This document shows, in pieces, positions 37,698 through 48,530 of a DNA stretch of 64,000 bases. The position numbers and the translations under genes are program-made. How positions within the stretch are numbered: position 1 is the first letter of the stretch; the number at the start of each line of letters is the position of its first letter. The stretch lies in NCBI GenBank assembly GCA_963920665.1, contig OY987265.1:10173001-10237000 (forward strand). The letters are read 5' to 3'. This DNA is from Straminergon stramineum. Taxonomy: Eukaryota; Streptophyta; Bryopsida; Hypnales; Calliergonaceae. Under the pieces are notes generated by a model. The model worked only from the letters and a program-made list of their open reading frames with translations, ran no database searches and was not told where the DNA came from.

Positions 37698-38760
37698 TTA
37701 CATTGCTAAGTTTCTTTTGTTTTTTGGATGCCAATGGCCCCTCTTTCTATAAGGGCTTACTCTTCTAGGAGATTCCTTCATCCTCTTCGGTAACAACCTC
37801 AATTGCTTGTCAAATGGCAATGCCTTCTTTCCTCGTAGTGATGTCTTCTCCACTAACAATGATATGTTCTCCAATGTCAATGTCTTCATCTTCTACAACA
37901 TTACTGACATCGACAATAGTGAGGGCTAAACCATCATTCTCTCCTTCTACATCTTCAATGATTCTTCCATCTTCTTTTTGGCTCACTGCACATTCATTGT
38001 ATATTTTCTGATAGTTTTGCTTGTTGTCCATAAAATAGACATACACATCATCTACCTCCCAACGCTACTGTGAAGATAAGCCGTTGATAACAAATTTAAG
38101 TGCTCTCAAACCATCAATCCTTTGCTCAATGAATTTGTTGCATTTTTTCCTAGCATCTATGTTGTTTCTATAGTTTGAAAATAGAACATCATAAACCTCT
38201 TCATTAGCAGGGTTTGTAAACCACCAATTGATTTTTGTTTGGGCATCAAGATAATCTAAATATGCATAATAATGATAAGTATGAGGGTACTTCTTGCCAA
38301 AAAGATTGTCACTGCTTGCATTTTTGGAGTACTTGGGAGCCTTCATTCGAAATATGCGTTCACGAGTAGGCCTTGGATCTGCCTCCACTGCCATCACGCC
38401 AACTCCAACATTTGGAGACGTAGTACCCTTTGTTCATCTTCTTGCAAATGGCCTAGAAAGCATGAAACTAGATGTGTCAAGTTGGGGCTGGGCGGAAGCA
38501 TTGGGATGCAATGGGGCAAGAACTCAAGACCTTGTAGCAATGTTGAGTTTGAATCGAGGATGAATAGGAACATGAGGCGACAACTAGATTGAGAAGGACG
38601 ATGTAGAAAAGAAGATGGGCCCTGAGAGGTAGCAGTGGGACGAGAGGCAGAAGGACAAGAAGGAACAATGAAGGGAGAGACTACAAGTTGCAACTCTCTA
38701 AAAATTGCTACAACTTTAGGAATGTCTTCTAGAGATAGTGTCAAAAATAACTCCATCACT
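37698..38760 (-). pseudogene. Unidentified broken protein-coding frame
   Basis: Not recognised. One frame runs 38397-37640, interrupted by a TAG at 38065 and a TGA and two TAGs beyond 37810. It reads a basic/aromatic part (KAPKYSKNASSDNLFGKKYPHTYHYYAYLDYLDAQ, split at residue ~35; NWWFTNPANEEVYDVLF), then an acidic stretch (DVSNVVEDEDIDIGEH), then a lysine-rich tail (SKKQKKLSN). A separate frame upstream (38759-38394) gives EDIPKVVAIFRELQLVVSP and may be the same gene before a frameshift. The order of basic, acidic and lysine-rich parts, kept across stops, argues for a real former gene, perhaps from a mobile element. Chance open frames cannot be excluded. Confidence 0.35.
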
Positions 38761-41700
38761 AAAAAGCTTTGAAATCCAAGATGAATTTGTGCCTAGTAAA
38801 TTGCTCAATTTATAAGTTTTGTGATTATGTTGGGAGGGCGGTGGGCGGTTGTGGGAAATTTGACAAGTAGCGTCCTTTGTTCGCAATGGATTTTTGTAGC
38901 AATGAAATCTTGGCACATCGTAGGATGTCTAAGTGTCTTGTTGAGTTTTGCGCCGCATTCATCTTCAGTATTTTTCTCCTAGGGCTAATATCCCGCAAAT
39001 TCTGGGCGGAGGATGGAAGTTGAAAAGAAGGGGAAGTATCTTCATTGTTTGGATATGGTTTGCAGCGCCCAACGAGTTGTGTGTCTACTTTGGATTGCAA
39101 GTTATGAACGAGGCATTGTACCACTTCGTAGACCAAGTATTTTTGGAACATGCACCATGCAGTACGATTCAAGTGAGACCCCTCATTTCATTGTGAATGA
39201 CCTATTCTTTGTTTGATGTAATGACTTCATGCAACGCTGCAACCAATGTTTGAGGTCCTAATTCTTGAGAATTCTTGTCTCTATCTCCTTGACTCTTCTC
39301 TGAAATTTAAACCAACTCATACGATTTACCATAGATTTATTTTAAGCTTCATTTTTGCATTTCATAAAATTAGGGTGCCCGTCAAATAGGTCAACCACAA
39401 TGAATATTCCTGTGAAGATAAGCAAAGAATTATCCTTCATTGGCCGATATTGCCTCCTGGTCTCTAGAAGCTTGAACCCTAACCTTCACCAAAGTGAAGC
39501 CATTGATGATTTGATGCAGGATGTCCTGGAGAAGTAGCTGAAGTACTTGCCGTCTTTCAATCACTACTATTGAGCATGTTGTCTTTATTAAGTCCTGGAA
39601 AATGATGAACAATGATGCAAGAACTTATGGAATTTGATCATAATTGTTTACTCTTGGATTTGGTGAGTCCTACTTGATCATTATACTCATTCAGTTTAGG
39701 TTTATTAGAATTTGTGGACTCTAGGAGATCAAATGTTGTATTCGTTGAAATGGTGAGTTTCAGTTGAAATTGGGGAAGCGCATTGGGGAATAATAGTTTT
39801 GATTTTTTGACTAGAATATGAGATCTATGCAAGTCAAAGTTTGCAAAGATTTGGGCTTATGAGTGACACAATTTCAACGCCCTAAACACAAACATATGAA
39901 TGCTCTAATGAGTAGTTAGAATTAGAAAATCCTTTAGGAATTAAAGGCTTCAAGTTTTAGGCTAAGATAGTAGCTTTGTCTGTTGGTTCAAAGTAGAACC
40001 TATAAGCACATTGGAATTTAGGGTTTAGGATTAAGTAAAATCTTATGTGTTTATAGGTTATGCTCCCCATTCTACAGATTGTATAGTCAAAGAGTTGGAA
40101 GGAGCCTTTTGAAAGATGATTGTTCTTGTCATTCAAGTCATGAAGATGTTGGTGTTTTGAATTGTATGTAGCACAAGGACTTGGACCTCATTAAGTCTCC
40201 AAGGTATGATGATGTTTTTAGCGATTTATATTGATTGTTAGCTGACTTGTTGATGTTGCCTACCCTTTGACTTGAAATAATGAACAACTAAGCACTAAAG
40301 CAATCTAGCTTTGAAAGAAGTTAAAGCATGTGAATTTGGTGTTATAGATGCATCTGTGTGCAGAGAAAACATCAAGTGTGTGCAAAAGAAAGATTGACTA
40401 AGCGGTTCGGTTCTTACGAGTAATGCCATGAGATAACAAAGGATGGGGCCTTGACATGTGACCTTGGCAATCGTTCCAATATGTAGTCGAGAGTGGAGAA
40501 AAGACTCTGACTTTGGCAAAACAAGGTGACCTATGGTTTATTGCTTACTATAGAAATGTGATATTACATTGTGTGCATGGATTCCAAGAATGTGGTGGGC
40601 ATTCCAAGGTACGCCTATATGCACAGGCTGGGGATTCTGTTTAGGACGACATGGGAAAGGATGAAAATTCTCAAGGACAAGCACTAGGTGGGGGTTCGAC
40701 CTTATCAAAACAAAGTCATTGTTAACATTGACGACATGCTTAATTTCAGGTAAGTATGCACTCACGTCCCTTTATTCAATTTTTTAGTTGTTTATAAGGT
40801 GGAATTAATTAAACACATAGTACTGCTATTAATTAGAGACATGAGTGAAAATGGGATGTTGTCATGGTCAAGAGGAGAATTCGAGATACCAAATTTAGTG
40901 TTTGTATTGTGCGTCTGAGCATGATGATGACAATTGTGTCATAAGATTATATCTCGTACTAGAGTGATTAACTGGCTCTGTAATTGGCCCCATTAACTCA
41001 ATGACACATTGTAAGCATGCTTTTGTTTAGCGGAGAAGCATAATTTCAAGGTGAGTTGTGCATAGGAGATTGTTTTGGGAAGTGAGTCTTATCAATTCAC
41101 CATGGAGGAAATTGAACTTAGATGCTCACTATTACCCTATTCACTATGACGTCACCTTCACTCTGTCCATATTCAAATTCTTTTCATCGTTTGTCACAAC
41201 TGTATATTTAAACCTCTGGGTTTTGTACTTCCTTATCTTGTGCAATACACTTGATTTGTTCAAAGCTTATGATTTCTCTTACTAGTGTCAATAGAAATGA
41301 GGCGGGGTTTACCAACTCAATTGAAGCATTACCATCTCATAAGTGGAAAACTCCGTCTCATTACCATGATGGTAAATTCATAACAGTTAGCTTGTGCTTG
41401 TTTCATTTACTGGAATATCTAATTTTTTTCAAGTGATTTGCACTAGCTACAAGCAAGGACAAATTACAAGAAAACATCACTAGGAATTTTCATGTTGGCA
41501 AAACTGAAAATAGAGAATGGCACAAAATCTAGGAACTAGAGATAGATAGAGAACTAGTATAAAAGGATATGATTGCAATAGTTAGATCGATAGTTTTGCA
41601 ATGACCACCACAAATATTTACTCGATTAACCATTGTGCTATGACGTTGATTAACATTGTCGAAGATCGTCAATTTTGTTAAATTGTCAATATTTCGATAC

Positions 41701-41991
41701 TAAGGATGTGTAGCTTTGAAACATAAATTTGTGTGTGTCGTAGTTCTAGATTGTGGTCTTAAATTAGTCTTTTGTGAAGATATATCTCACCATTTTTGAC
41801 ACCGAAGTGTGGCCAATGTAAAGAAATTGACAATTCAACTAATCACAACTTTTAGAGATTGTAGTAGTTTAGAGTTGAATTCACCATTTTGCACTCTAGT
41901 ATTTGAGGCTGCAAAGAAATTGACAATCCAAGCAATTGCAGCTTTTAGAGATTGTGGTAGTAGTTTAAAGTGTATTTCGCCATTTTAGAGT
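38761..41991. other. Spacer, no supported gene
   Basis: Somewhat higher GC at 38.8-39.6 kb, with short open frames on both strands that match no family known to me. 39.6-42.0 kb is ordinary AT-rich spacer. A TGACGTCA word lies at 41148. Two related blocks of about 70 bp with 'agagattgtggtagtag' and 'aaagaaattgacaa' recur around 41823-41990 and just after the MITE near 42190. Confidence 0.4.
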
Positions 41992-42158
41992 GTACACTAG
42001 TAGAAAACTACATTGCGGTCAACAAATGCTAGGTAACATTTTTTGTCAATTGTGTTCATTGCAACGCAGTTTTCTGAAAACTGCATTGCAGTGAACGCAA
42101 TTGGCAAAAAATGTCACCTAGCGTTTGTTGACCGCAATGCAGTTTTCTTCCAATGGTA
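41992..42158. mobile_element. CACTA-type MITE, 161 bp, TSD GTA
   Basis: The element at 41995-42155 begins CACTAGTAGAAAAC and ends with a near-complement (CATTGGAAGAAAAC when read inward). GTA flanks both sides (41992-41994 and 42156-42158). The arms are about 75 bp long, with a shared inner block 'attgcggtcaacaaa'. It is essentially one palindrome without coding capacity, of the same superfamily as 32978-33150 but with a different interior. Confidence 0.85.
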
Positions 42159-43288
42159 ATTGACCATATTGCAGTATGCTATTTTGAGGCTCTAAAGAAA
42201 TTGAAGATGGAAGTAATCACAATTTTTAGAGATTTATGTTTCAATTGAAGTAAATGTGAGTTTCTTAAGTACTTGTATTCGTGCATGCACGTGCACAATA
42301 CTACTTGTTAGCAAGGTGACCGAGAAATTGCCAAACTCTAAGTACCTCTCTTTTTGATGATGTGATTTTGGAGCTCTATATTTAATGTATTGTGTACCAG
42401 TTATGCATCCTTGAGTTTTAGAAATAATAATGATCAGTTGCTTAACATTGAGTGTCTCTTCCAATTCTCTGTAGTATGTGGCGTCGATAAGGGATCTTGA
42501 AATACTCACTTGTTAGTATCGATAGTCTAACCGTTATCTCTCCTTTCGGTAGCTTACAAGATTGTGTGTGTGAAGACCCGCTTCAGCACTCAAGCATAAG
42601 ACAATCACTAGTATTCAATAAATTTGGTCTCATTGGAGTAGGTCATTACGTAGCCAACAACGTGACGAAGAATAATAATCATGGGGTGTTAGTGATGGCT
42701 ATAAACACTCACGAGGCTTTGGTAAAGGGATTTGAGGTGAAGCCATTACACATTTTTGGTGTAAATGTGTTTTTTCCACAAACTACTCCTACACTGAAAC
42801 AACTTTAAAGGTATTTTACAACATCTGCTGCAGATGAATTGGTGCGAAGAATATGAAGTTGACTCAAAAAATGTTGTAGATGGGAATAAACTTAGGACAA
42901 TTTTAGAGAGAGAGAATTTCATTATGATGCTAGAATGATAAGTTCAATACTTTCAAAAAAGCCACTAATAGGTTGTATTGCTCTTCATTGCATATGGTGC
43001 TTAGAAAATATGATTTACATTGAGGTTTGCAATTTTACCAATGAGATTTTGATTAGTGAAAAAAATACATATGAGGTGGTAGGAGTATGTTGATGAGCAA
43101 GGAATGATTCATTACTTGATTGTAGCCAAAATAGAAGCTATTCTTACTTCTTTTCTTGGTAATTGGTTGTTAGTCAAAGTATTAATCAATATGCATATGA
43201 GTTGGTACAGATATTATCCTTGTGGTGTGTGAGTCCTCGTTCAATGCAAATGTGAGTTGAACTACAACTTTAGTTAGGCAAGAACTTG
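42159..43288. other. Spacer, no supported gene
   Basis: A 103-codon open frame at 42497-42808 shows no recognisable domain and is probably chance. Otherwise AT-rich spacer. Confidence 0.4.
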
Positions 43289-44545
43289 CACTACAAGGAA
43301 ATACAATGCAAGATGACAAGTTTTTGATAGAAAATTGTCCGAAATGATAATAGCTATATTATTGCTACCTCATCTTGTCAATTTGTGAGAACCTGTCAAT
43401 TTTTTATCAAATTGTTGTCAAATTTATAGTCGATGTTTGGTTCTCTTTTTCTTATTTTCAAGGCACCAACTATTCATGGATGATATATAGACTCACTAGT
43501 GATTGTTAAGATAAATGATTTGTTAAAAACCCAAAGATTCCATTAGGTTTCTTATACATTTACTTTCTTATCATTTGCCATAGATATCTTAGCTTGAGTT
43601 ATGTGTAGAACAACCCATGTGGGATATGTCATTTAGAAGTTGCAAGAACTCAACCACTCATAGTTAAATTTGAAATAGGAATTGCATTAAAACTAAAATT
43701 TCAAACCTCATTTTAGCATAATATAAGAACTTTTCAAAAAAAACTTTCAATTAAAAAAAGTTGATGAATCAATTCAAGTTTCATGTCCAAAAATTTGTTT
43801 GATATTTTGGTCCTCCAATCAAAAGTTATAGACAAATTTCAGAGAGGATGTTTCAAAAGATAAAAAAATAAAATCCTCTTCCACCGCCTCTCTAAAATTT
43901 GTCCTTAACTTTTGATTGGAAGATTAAAATATCAAATGGATTTTTGGACATGAAACTTAAATTGATTTATCAATTTTTTTTAGTTCAAAGTTTTTTTGAA
44001 AAGTTCTTATACTATACATAAATGAAGTTTGAAATTTTAGTTTTAATACAATTCCTATTTCAAACTTAACTATAAGCATTTGAGATCTTGCAACTTCTAA
44101 ATGACATATCATACATAGGTCGTTCTACCTTCTACCACTCCATGCGTATATAGAGAGTTTATCTTCTCTTCTCAAATTCACAAAACATTTGTAGTTCATG
44201 AAGTGTTGTGGAGCAATGGCAATTGGTTGTGCTATATATACATTTTTGCTCAACATATAAAAGTTTAAAATTTAAAGCAATTTCAATTTTGATATTCTTT
44301 CACAGGAAATGGGACACTTGTAACCATTGGTTAGGCCATCATGCTAGCATGACAATGGGACAACTAAGAAAAGAGGGTACTATGGAATAGAAGTTGACAA
44401 AAATTCTAGCAATGTGACAAAATAGTTGATAAAATTTTGTCAAATTATTGAACAAATCTAGTAATCTACAAGTTCCTACTGACAAAGCAATTGACAAACT
44501 TTTGTCAATTTTTTGTCAAATAGGACAAAGTTTCCTTTGTAGTAG
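43289..44545. mobile_element. Possible non-autonomous CACTA-like element (~1.26 kb)
   Basis: The left end reads CACTACAAGGAAA at 43289. The right end, read inward, gives CTACTACAAAGGAAA. Both subterminal regions are rich in the word TTGTCAA and its complement, about five copies near each end (43305-43435 and 44395-44520). Such clustered short motifs are typical of CACTA subterminal transposase-binding sites. No clean three-base duplication is seen, so the right boundary is uncertain. It contains a foldback element. Confidence 0.5.
43605..44128. repeat. Foldback element, copy 2 (524 bp)
   Basis: A long imperfect inverted repeat. 'gtagaac' starts it at 43605 and its complement ends it at 44128. 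Pairing blocks include 'tcatttagaagttgcaaga' with its complement near 44090, 'aaactaaaatttcaaacctc' with its near-complement near 44030, and 'ccaatcaaaagtta' with 'taacttttgattgg'. The central part, 'agagaggatgtttcaaaaga' facing 'cctctctaaaatttgtcc', matches the centre of copy 1, so both belong to one family. Confidence 0.85.
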
Positions 44546-46063
44546 TCCAACATGAACTTGGAGAAGCAAGTGGATCGCCTTACACGGATTTTGTTTGCTT
44601 GTTTTCATGTACAATGTCATGAGGAGAAGGTATGCTTGAACACATATGCAAAATGGACAAGATATAGGAGTGTGCACAAGGAAACAAATGAAGTTCAAAG
44701 CGTTAACCTTCCTGATAGCTATGAGATTTGAGACTGGGTGATGCTAAACAAACCAAGACCATGTAAGGTTCTAGTGAAATTCAAAGCATGGGAGGTTTAT
44801 AGGAAAGTTGAGTATGTAGTGGATTTGATGCAGTCTTTTATTATCTTCTCAAATATTGAACTTGATGAATTCTAATGTTTAATTAATTATTGGCTAATCA
44901 GAAAGAACTAGGAAGCTTGTTGAAGACCTTAAAGAGCTAAAGAAAAAGTACATCCAAAGTAGTCAAAGGGAATGGGGATGACAGAAACTTTAGTAGATAG
45001 ATGCATAGGTAGATTATGTATACAGACATGTGCTACATTAGCTTACATTTTTGTGTACCCTTTTCATGCAATAAAAATAATCCAATTTCACACACTAAAA
45101 TTGTGCAATTTAATGTAAAGAAACTTATGTATTATCATGTACACAAATGTTCCGATTTTCAAACATAGAATGTGCTAAAATTTGAACTACGGATTTTGGT
45201 CACTACTCATGCCTACAAAATGGATGGATCAAGGCTTACGAGCACCCCAATTCCATGTATGAAAAACAACCATTTTCTTGTCACAAGGACACAATTTAGG
45301 GACAAAATTCATAAGATGAAAATCCCACCTTTTCATCTATGTCATACATGAAATTTTGGCCTTTTTTATGTGTCACATTCTAGTTGTGATATACGGAGGA
45401 GGGTCAGAGATTTGTTGGGTGTCCGTGATTTTTGTTACGTTGCTTCGTCTTCCCAAAGGAATTAATGATGATGTGCTCTGAGTGTATTCTTGTTATTTGA
45501 GGCATTGTTTGGGACAGCATGGAATGATGCGAGATATTAAGAATCCACCGATTAAGAATCGACGTTGGCAACCCATTTTTTAATTTGTCGAGATGCTCTT
45601 TGGAACAAGTTTCTCCAACCTTGACAAGATCATTATATTGTAACTGATGATGCCACACAAGAAATTTTCGGAAGGACTGCCTTGGTGAAATAAATTACCA
45701 ACCGGACAATTGCATTCCAGCCTTCGTCTTTCGAAGATTAATAGTTACAAACAACTCTTTTGAAATCTCGGAAGTACCGCACCTTGAAACATGAGTTATC
45801 AGGTAAGCTTACAGCACAAAAACATACCAAAGTGTTGCAGAGAAGAAGACAGAAACTATAAGGTAATCTTAACTTACATGAGCCATTCCGGTTCTAAGAC
45901 TGAGCAATTGATACTTCAATTTATCTGATAAATCTGTCGCATGAAGGCTCATCACTTGAGGCACTTGTGCTCACTCCCGGGTTCACGGAAGGGACTGGGA
46001 CTGACAATCTGTTGCATAAACCACAGTAAGTGATGATCAATCCTCACGATTAGGATTAACAAA
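44546..46063. other. Spacer, no supported gene
   Basis: Mixed spacer; GC rises from about 45.4 kb. Short open frames only, without domains. Confidence 0.4.
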
Positions 46064-46252
46064 TACTCCCTCAGTCCCAAAATGATTTTCCGGTTACACA
46101 TTGTGGTATGGGAGGAAGGGGACTGGCACTAGTTTCGAGAGCAACTGCAATGAGAATGAATGAAGCAAGTACAGGTTCAAACCCTGGGTAGAGATTCAAG
46201 TCCGGGCAATGATTCAAGCCCAAACAGAGATTCTTTGGGGACAAAGGGAGTA
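46064..46252. mobile_element. Stowaway MITE (Tc1/mariner), 185 bp, TSD TA
   Basis: The element at 46066-46250 begins CTCCCTCAGTCCCAAAAT and ends, read inward, CTCCCTTTGTCCCCAAA, the standard Stowaway terminal sequence. It is flanked by TA on both sides. It has no coding capacity and would move only with a mariner-like transposase in trans. Confidence 0.93.
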
Positions 46253-47589
46253 ACATACTTCTCTTGTATAAACCATATGAATAAACCCAATGGTTCTATG
46301 CATATTGAACCAAACAATGCATATCAGAAGGTATGTACACCCATTATCAAAACTGCCTAAAATGCAAGACCTCCACTCGAACCCCAAAGCATCATTTTCC
46401 TTAGATATTGGTGTACACAATCAAAATTTGAAAGTCTATGAGAGTCTATTGTTGATTTTTGGTACACCAAGAGAGAATGTTTTTTGAAAATTCATAACTT
46501 CTTCATATGGTGTCTAAATAATGCATGCTAAAGTGCAGTGGAATCCTCTTTCAATTGCCAATAAGATCAAATAAATATAATTGATGTCTAAGAAAAGTAA
46601 CTGTTCTCAGTTGTAATAAGTGACGATAAATTGTGCACACCTTGACACACTCCTCATTTCTCGCTGAAGGCATAACACTGCGGCTAGCCCTGGCTCCGGC
46701 AGACCCGGTTAAGCTGTGCAGCTTTGTAGAAGAAATTTAAAACTTGCTTTGGCATATCAAATTCTAGAACTCAAGGGTAGCTTTATTCAAATCCATGGTT
46801 CGGGAGCTTTGAAGTGAAAATTGGTACTCATTTTCGAAATGTAGAACCATAGGATCTGCAAGAGGCTTGCGCCCAATTCCTAGCTACCCAAGTCAATTCA
46901 GTAATAGCAACGTCTTGCTTTCTCTTGTCAGCGCAAACCACGAGAATCAGTAAACGGAATGCACAAACGGAATTCACTGTATTGCATTGCATTCCAAGAG
47001 TACGTAGGATGCTTATTTTCCTGCTTTTACACAAGAATTTGCAAATCAGTTAAAATGTTCATACCTCTGCCAGAAAGTTCTAGTTCTCAAATAGGGAAGG
47101 TCACACAGTCCACAATCATAATCAATTAATAACATCCATACTTGATAACCAAGATCAACAACTACCCTTTGCGATAGCGATTGTTGTGACTATTTCATTG
47201 ATTGCGTGCTTGTACTGTACAGAACTGAAAGCCAGGATCCGCAAATATGGTGCTCATTAACACAATTTTTCAGAGATGGTGAGCAACAAAACCCAATCAG
47301 AAGCAGATTAACTCCACAACCACCTTAGCAGGAAAAAAAAAATTCAGATTTGAATAAAATATATGCTCCTGCTTAGTGCCTACCTCTCCAAAGTCAACAG
47401 TGTAACTCAATCTGTTAATGATCTTAACCCTTTTAGAACAATACGGCCAAATCTGGTTTTACTCATGTTTTACAACTTTTGCCATTTCAAAGAGCTTATG
47501 TGGAAATTTTTATTTGTTGAGATAATTTATCATTTAATCAACACATGCAATTCTCTTCACTCATATAAAATTTTCTTCAATTAGTTTAT
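46253..47589. other. Spacer with one arm of a distant inverted pair
   Basis: An ~85-bp block at 46436-46519 is repeated inverted at 54478-54566. The rest, including the GC-richer part around 46.6-47.3 kb, shows no supported gene. Confidence 0.45.
46436..46519 (+). repeat. ~85-bp repeat, + copy of a pair flanking the kinase locus
   Basis: Contains 'gagagtctattgttgatttt' and then 'tgaaaattcataacttcttc' and 'atatggtgtc'. The reverse complement of 54478-54566 has the same blocks with scattered differences. Confidence 0.75.
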
Positions 47590-48530
47590 ACTTTCCACAA
47601 TATGTTTGACTATGTTTTCACCAAAAACGCTCCAAAACTATCATCTCTAATACAAGTACCAAATTTTAGAAAAAATACATGTTTGGACAAATGTAACTGT
47701 AGTATCTTATAGTACGCTGGTTTAGGAAGATGTGGAAAAAATTTCAGAAATTTCCACTATTTGGATTGCAAGATATTAGAATTTGAAGTGACAGAATGGC
47801 CTTACAAAAATCCGAGCAAGTGCACTTCACAAGGTCAAATCATTATGAAAAAATGTCCAAAATGTTTGTAACTCTTTGAATTCATTCTTCAAGTCATGTT
47901 AGCTACATGCTTGAAAATTTTTAGATCATTTTGAATTGTACAACATATAGGAAAAAAATAGTAAGTTGAAAGAAGTAGAGAATGATTCAAAATACTAAAT
48001 TGTTAATAATTTATTTATGAAATTGAAAAATACCAATTCCAATGGTTCAATTTTTGTAATAAACAATCTACACCTCATATTTTTATTTTTTTCCAAAAAT
48101 ATTAAAAATTGAGTTAAATCAAGGTCTTCAAAGTTTATTTTAGAGTAGAGATTCATTACTACCCACAAACTACCCACAACTAAAACTCTTTATAACTTTC
48201 ATCTCATAAATCAAAATGGAATGATTTAAAGCTATCCATGTATATAAATCAGGAAAATAAATTCCAAATTTTTATTTTAAAAAAAAGTGATTTTTAAAGA
48301 ATTTTTTTTGATACCCGGGTTGCCCCCTGAGCAATGAAAACAACATATCTACAAAATAACTTTTTAACCATGTATTCAAAAATTATGAAAATTGTTGGGT
48401 CTTAAAGCTACTCCTTGGGCACATGTTGTGTGAAAATTTCAAAGAAAAAAAAAAAAAAATCCATTCGTAGTGAGCTGCCCCAAATCACTATGTTGCCAAA
48501 AAAACATTGTTTGGTCCTATAGGGGTTAAT
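47590..48530 (+). repeat. Dispersed ~0.9-kb repeat, copy 3
   Basis: Aligns with copies 1 and 2: 'cttatagtacgctggttt', 'attgcaagatattag', 'gtgcacttcacaaggtca', 'aaagtttattttagagt' and 'gttgccaaaaaaac'. It ends with the terminus 'ggtcctataggggttaa' (48513-48529). No conserved reading frame. Confidence 0.8.

Noticed and set aside
42497..42808. 103-codon plus-strand frame
   Set aside because: No domain, no conserved neighbours, ordinary spacer composition.
46170..46200. tRNA-like words (ggttcaaaccctgggtagag)
   Set aside because: They lie inside the Stowaway MITE and do not form a cloverleaf.
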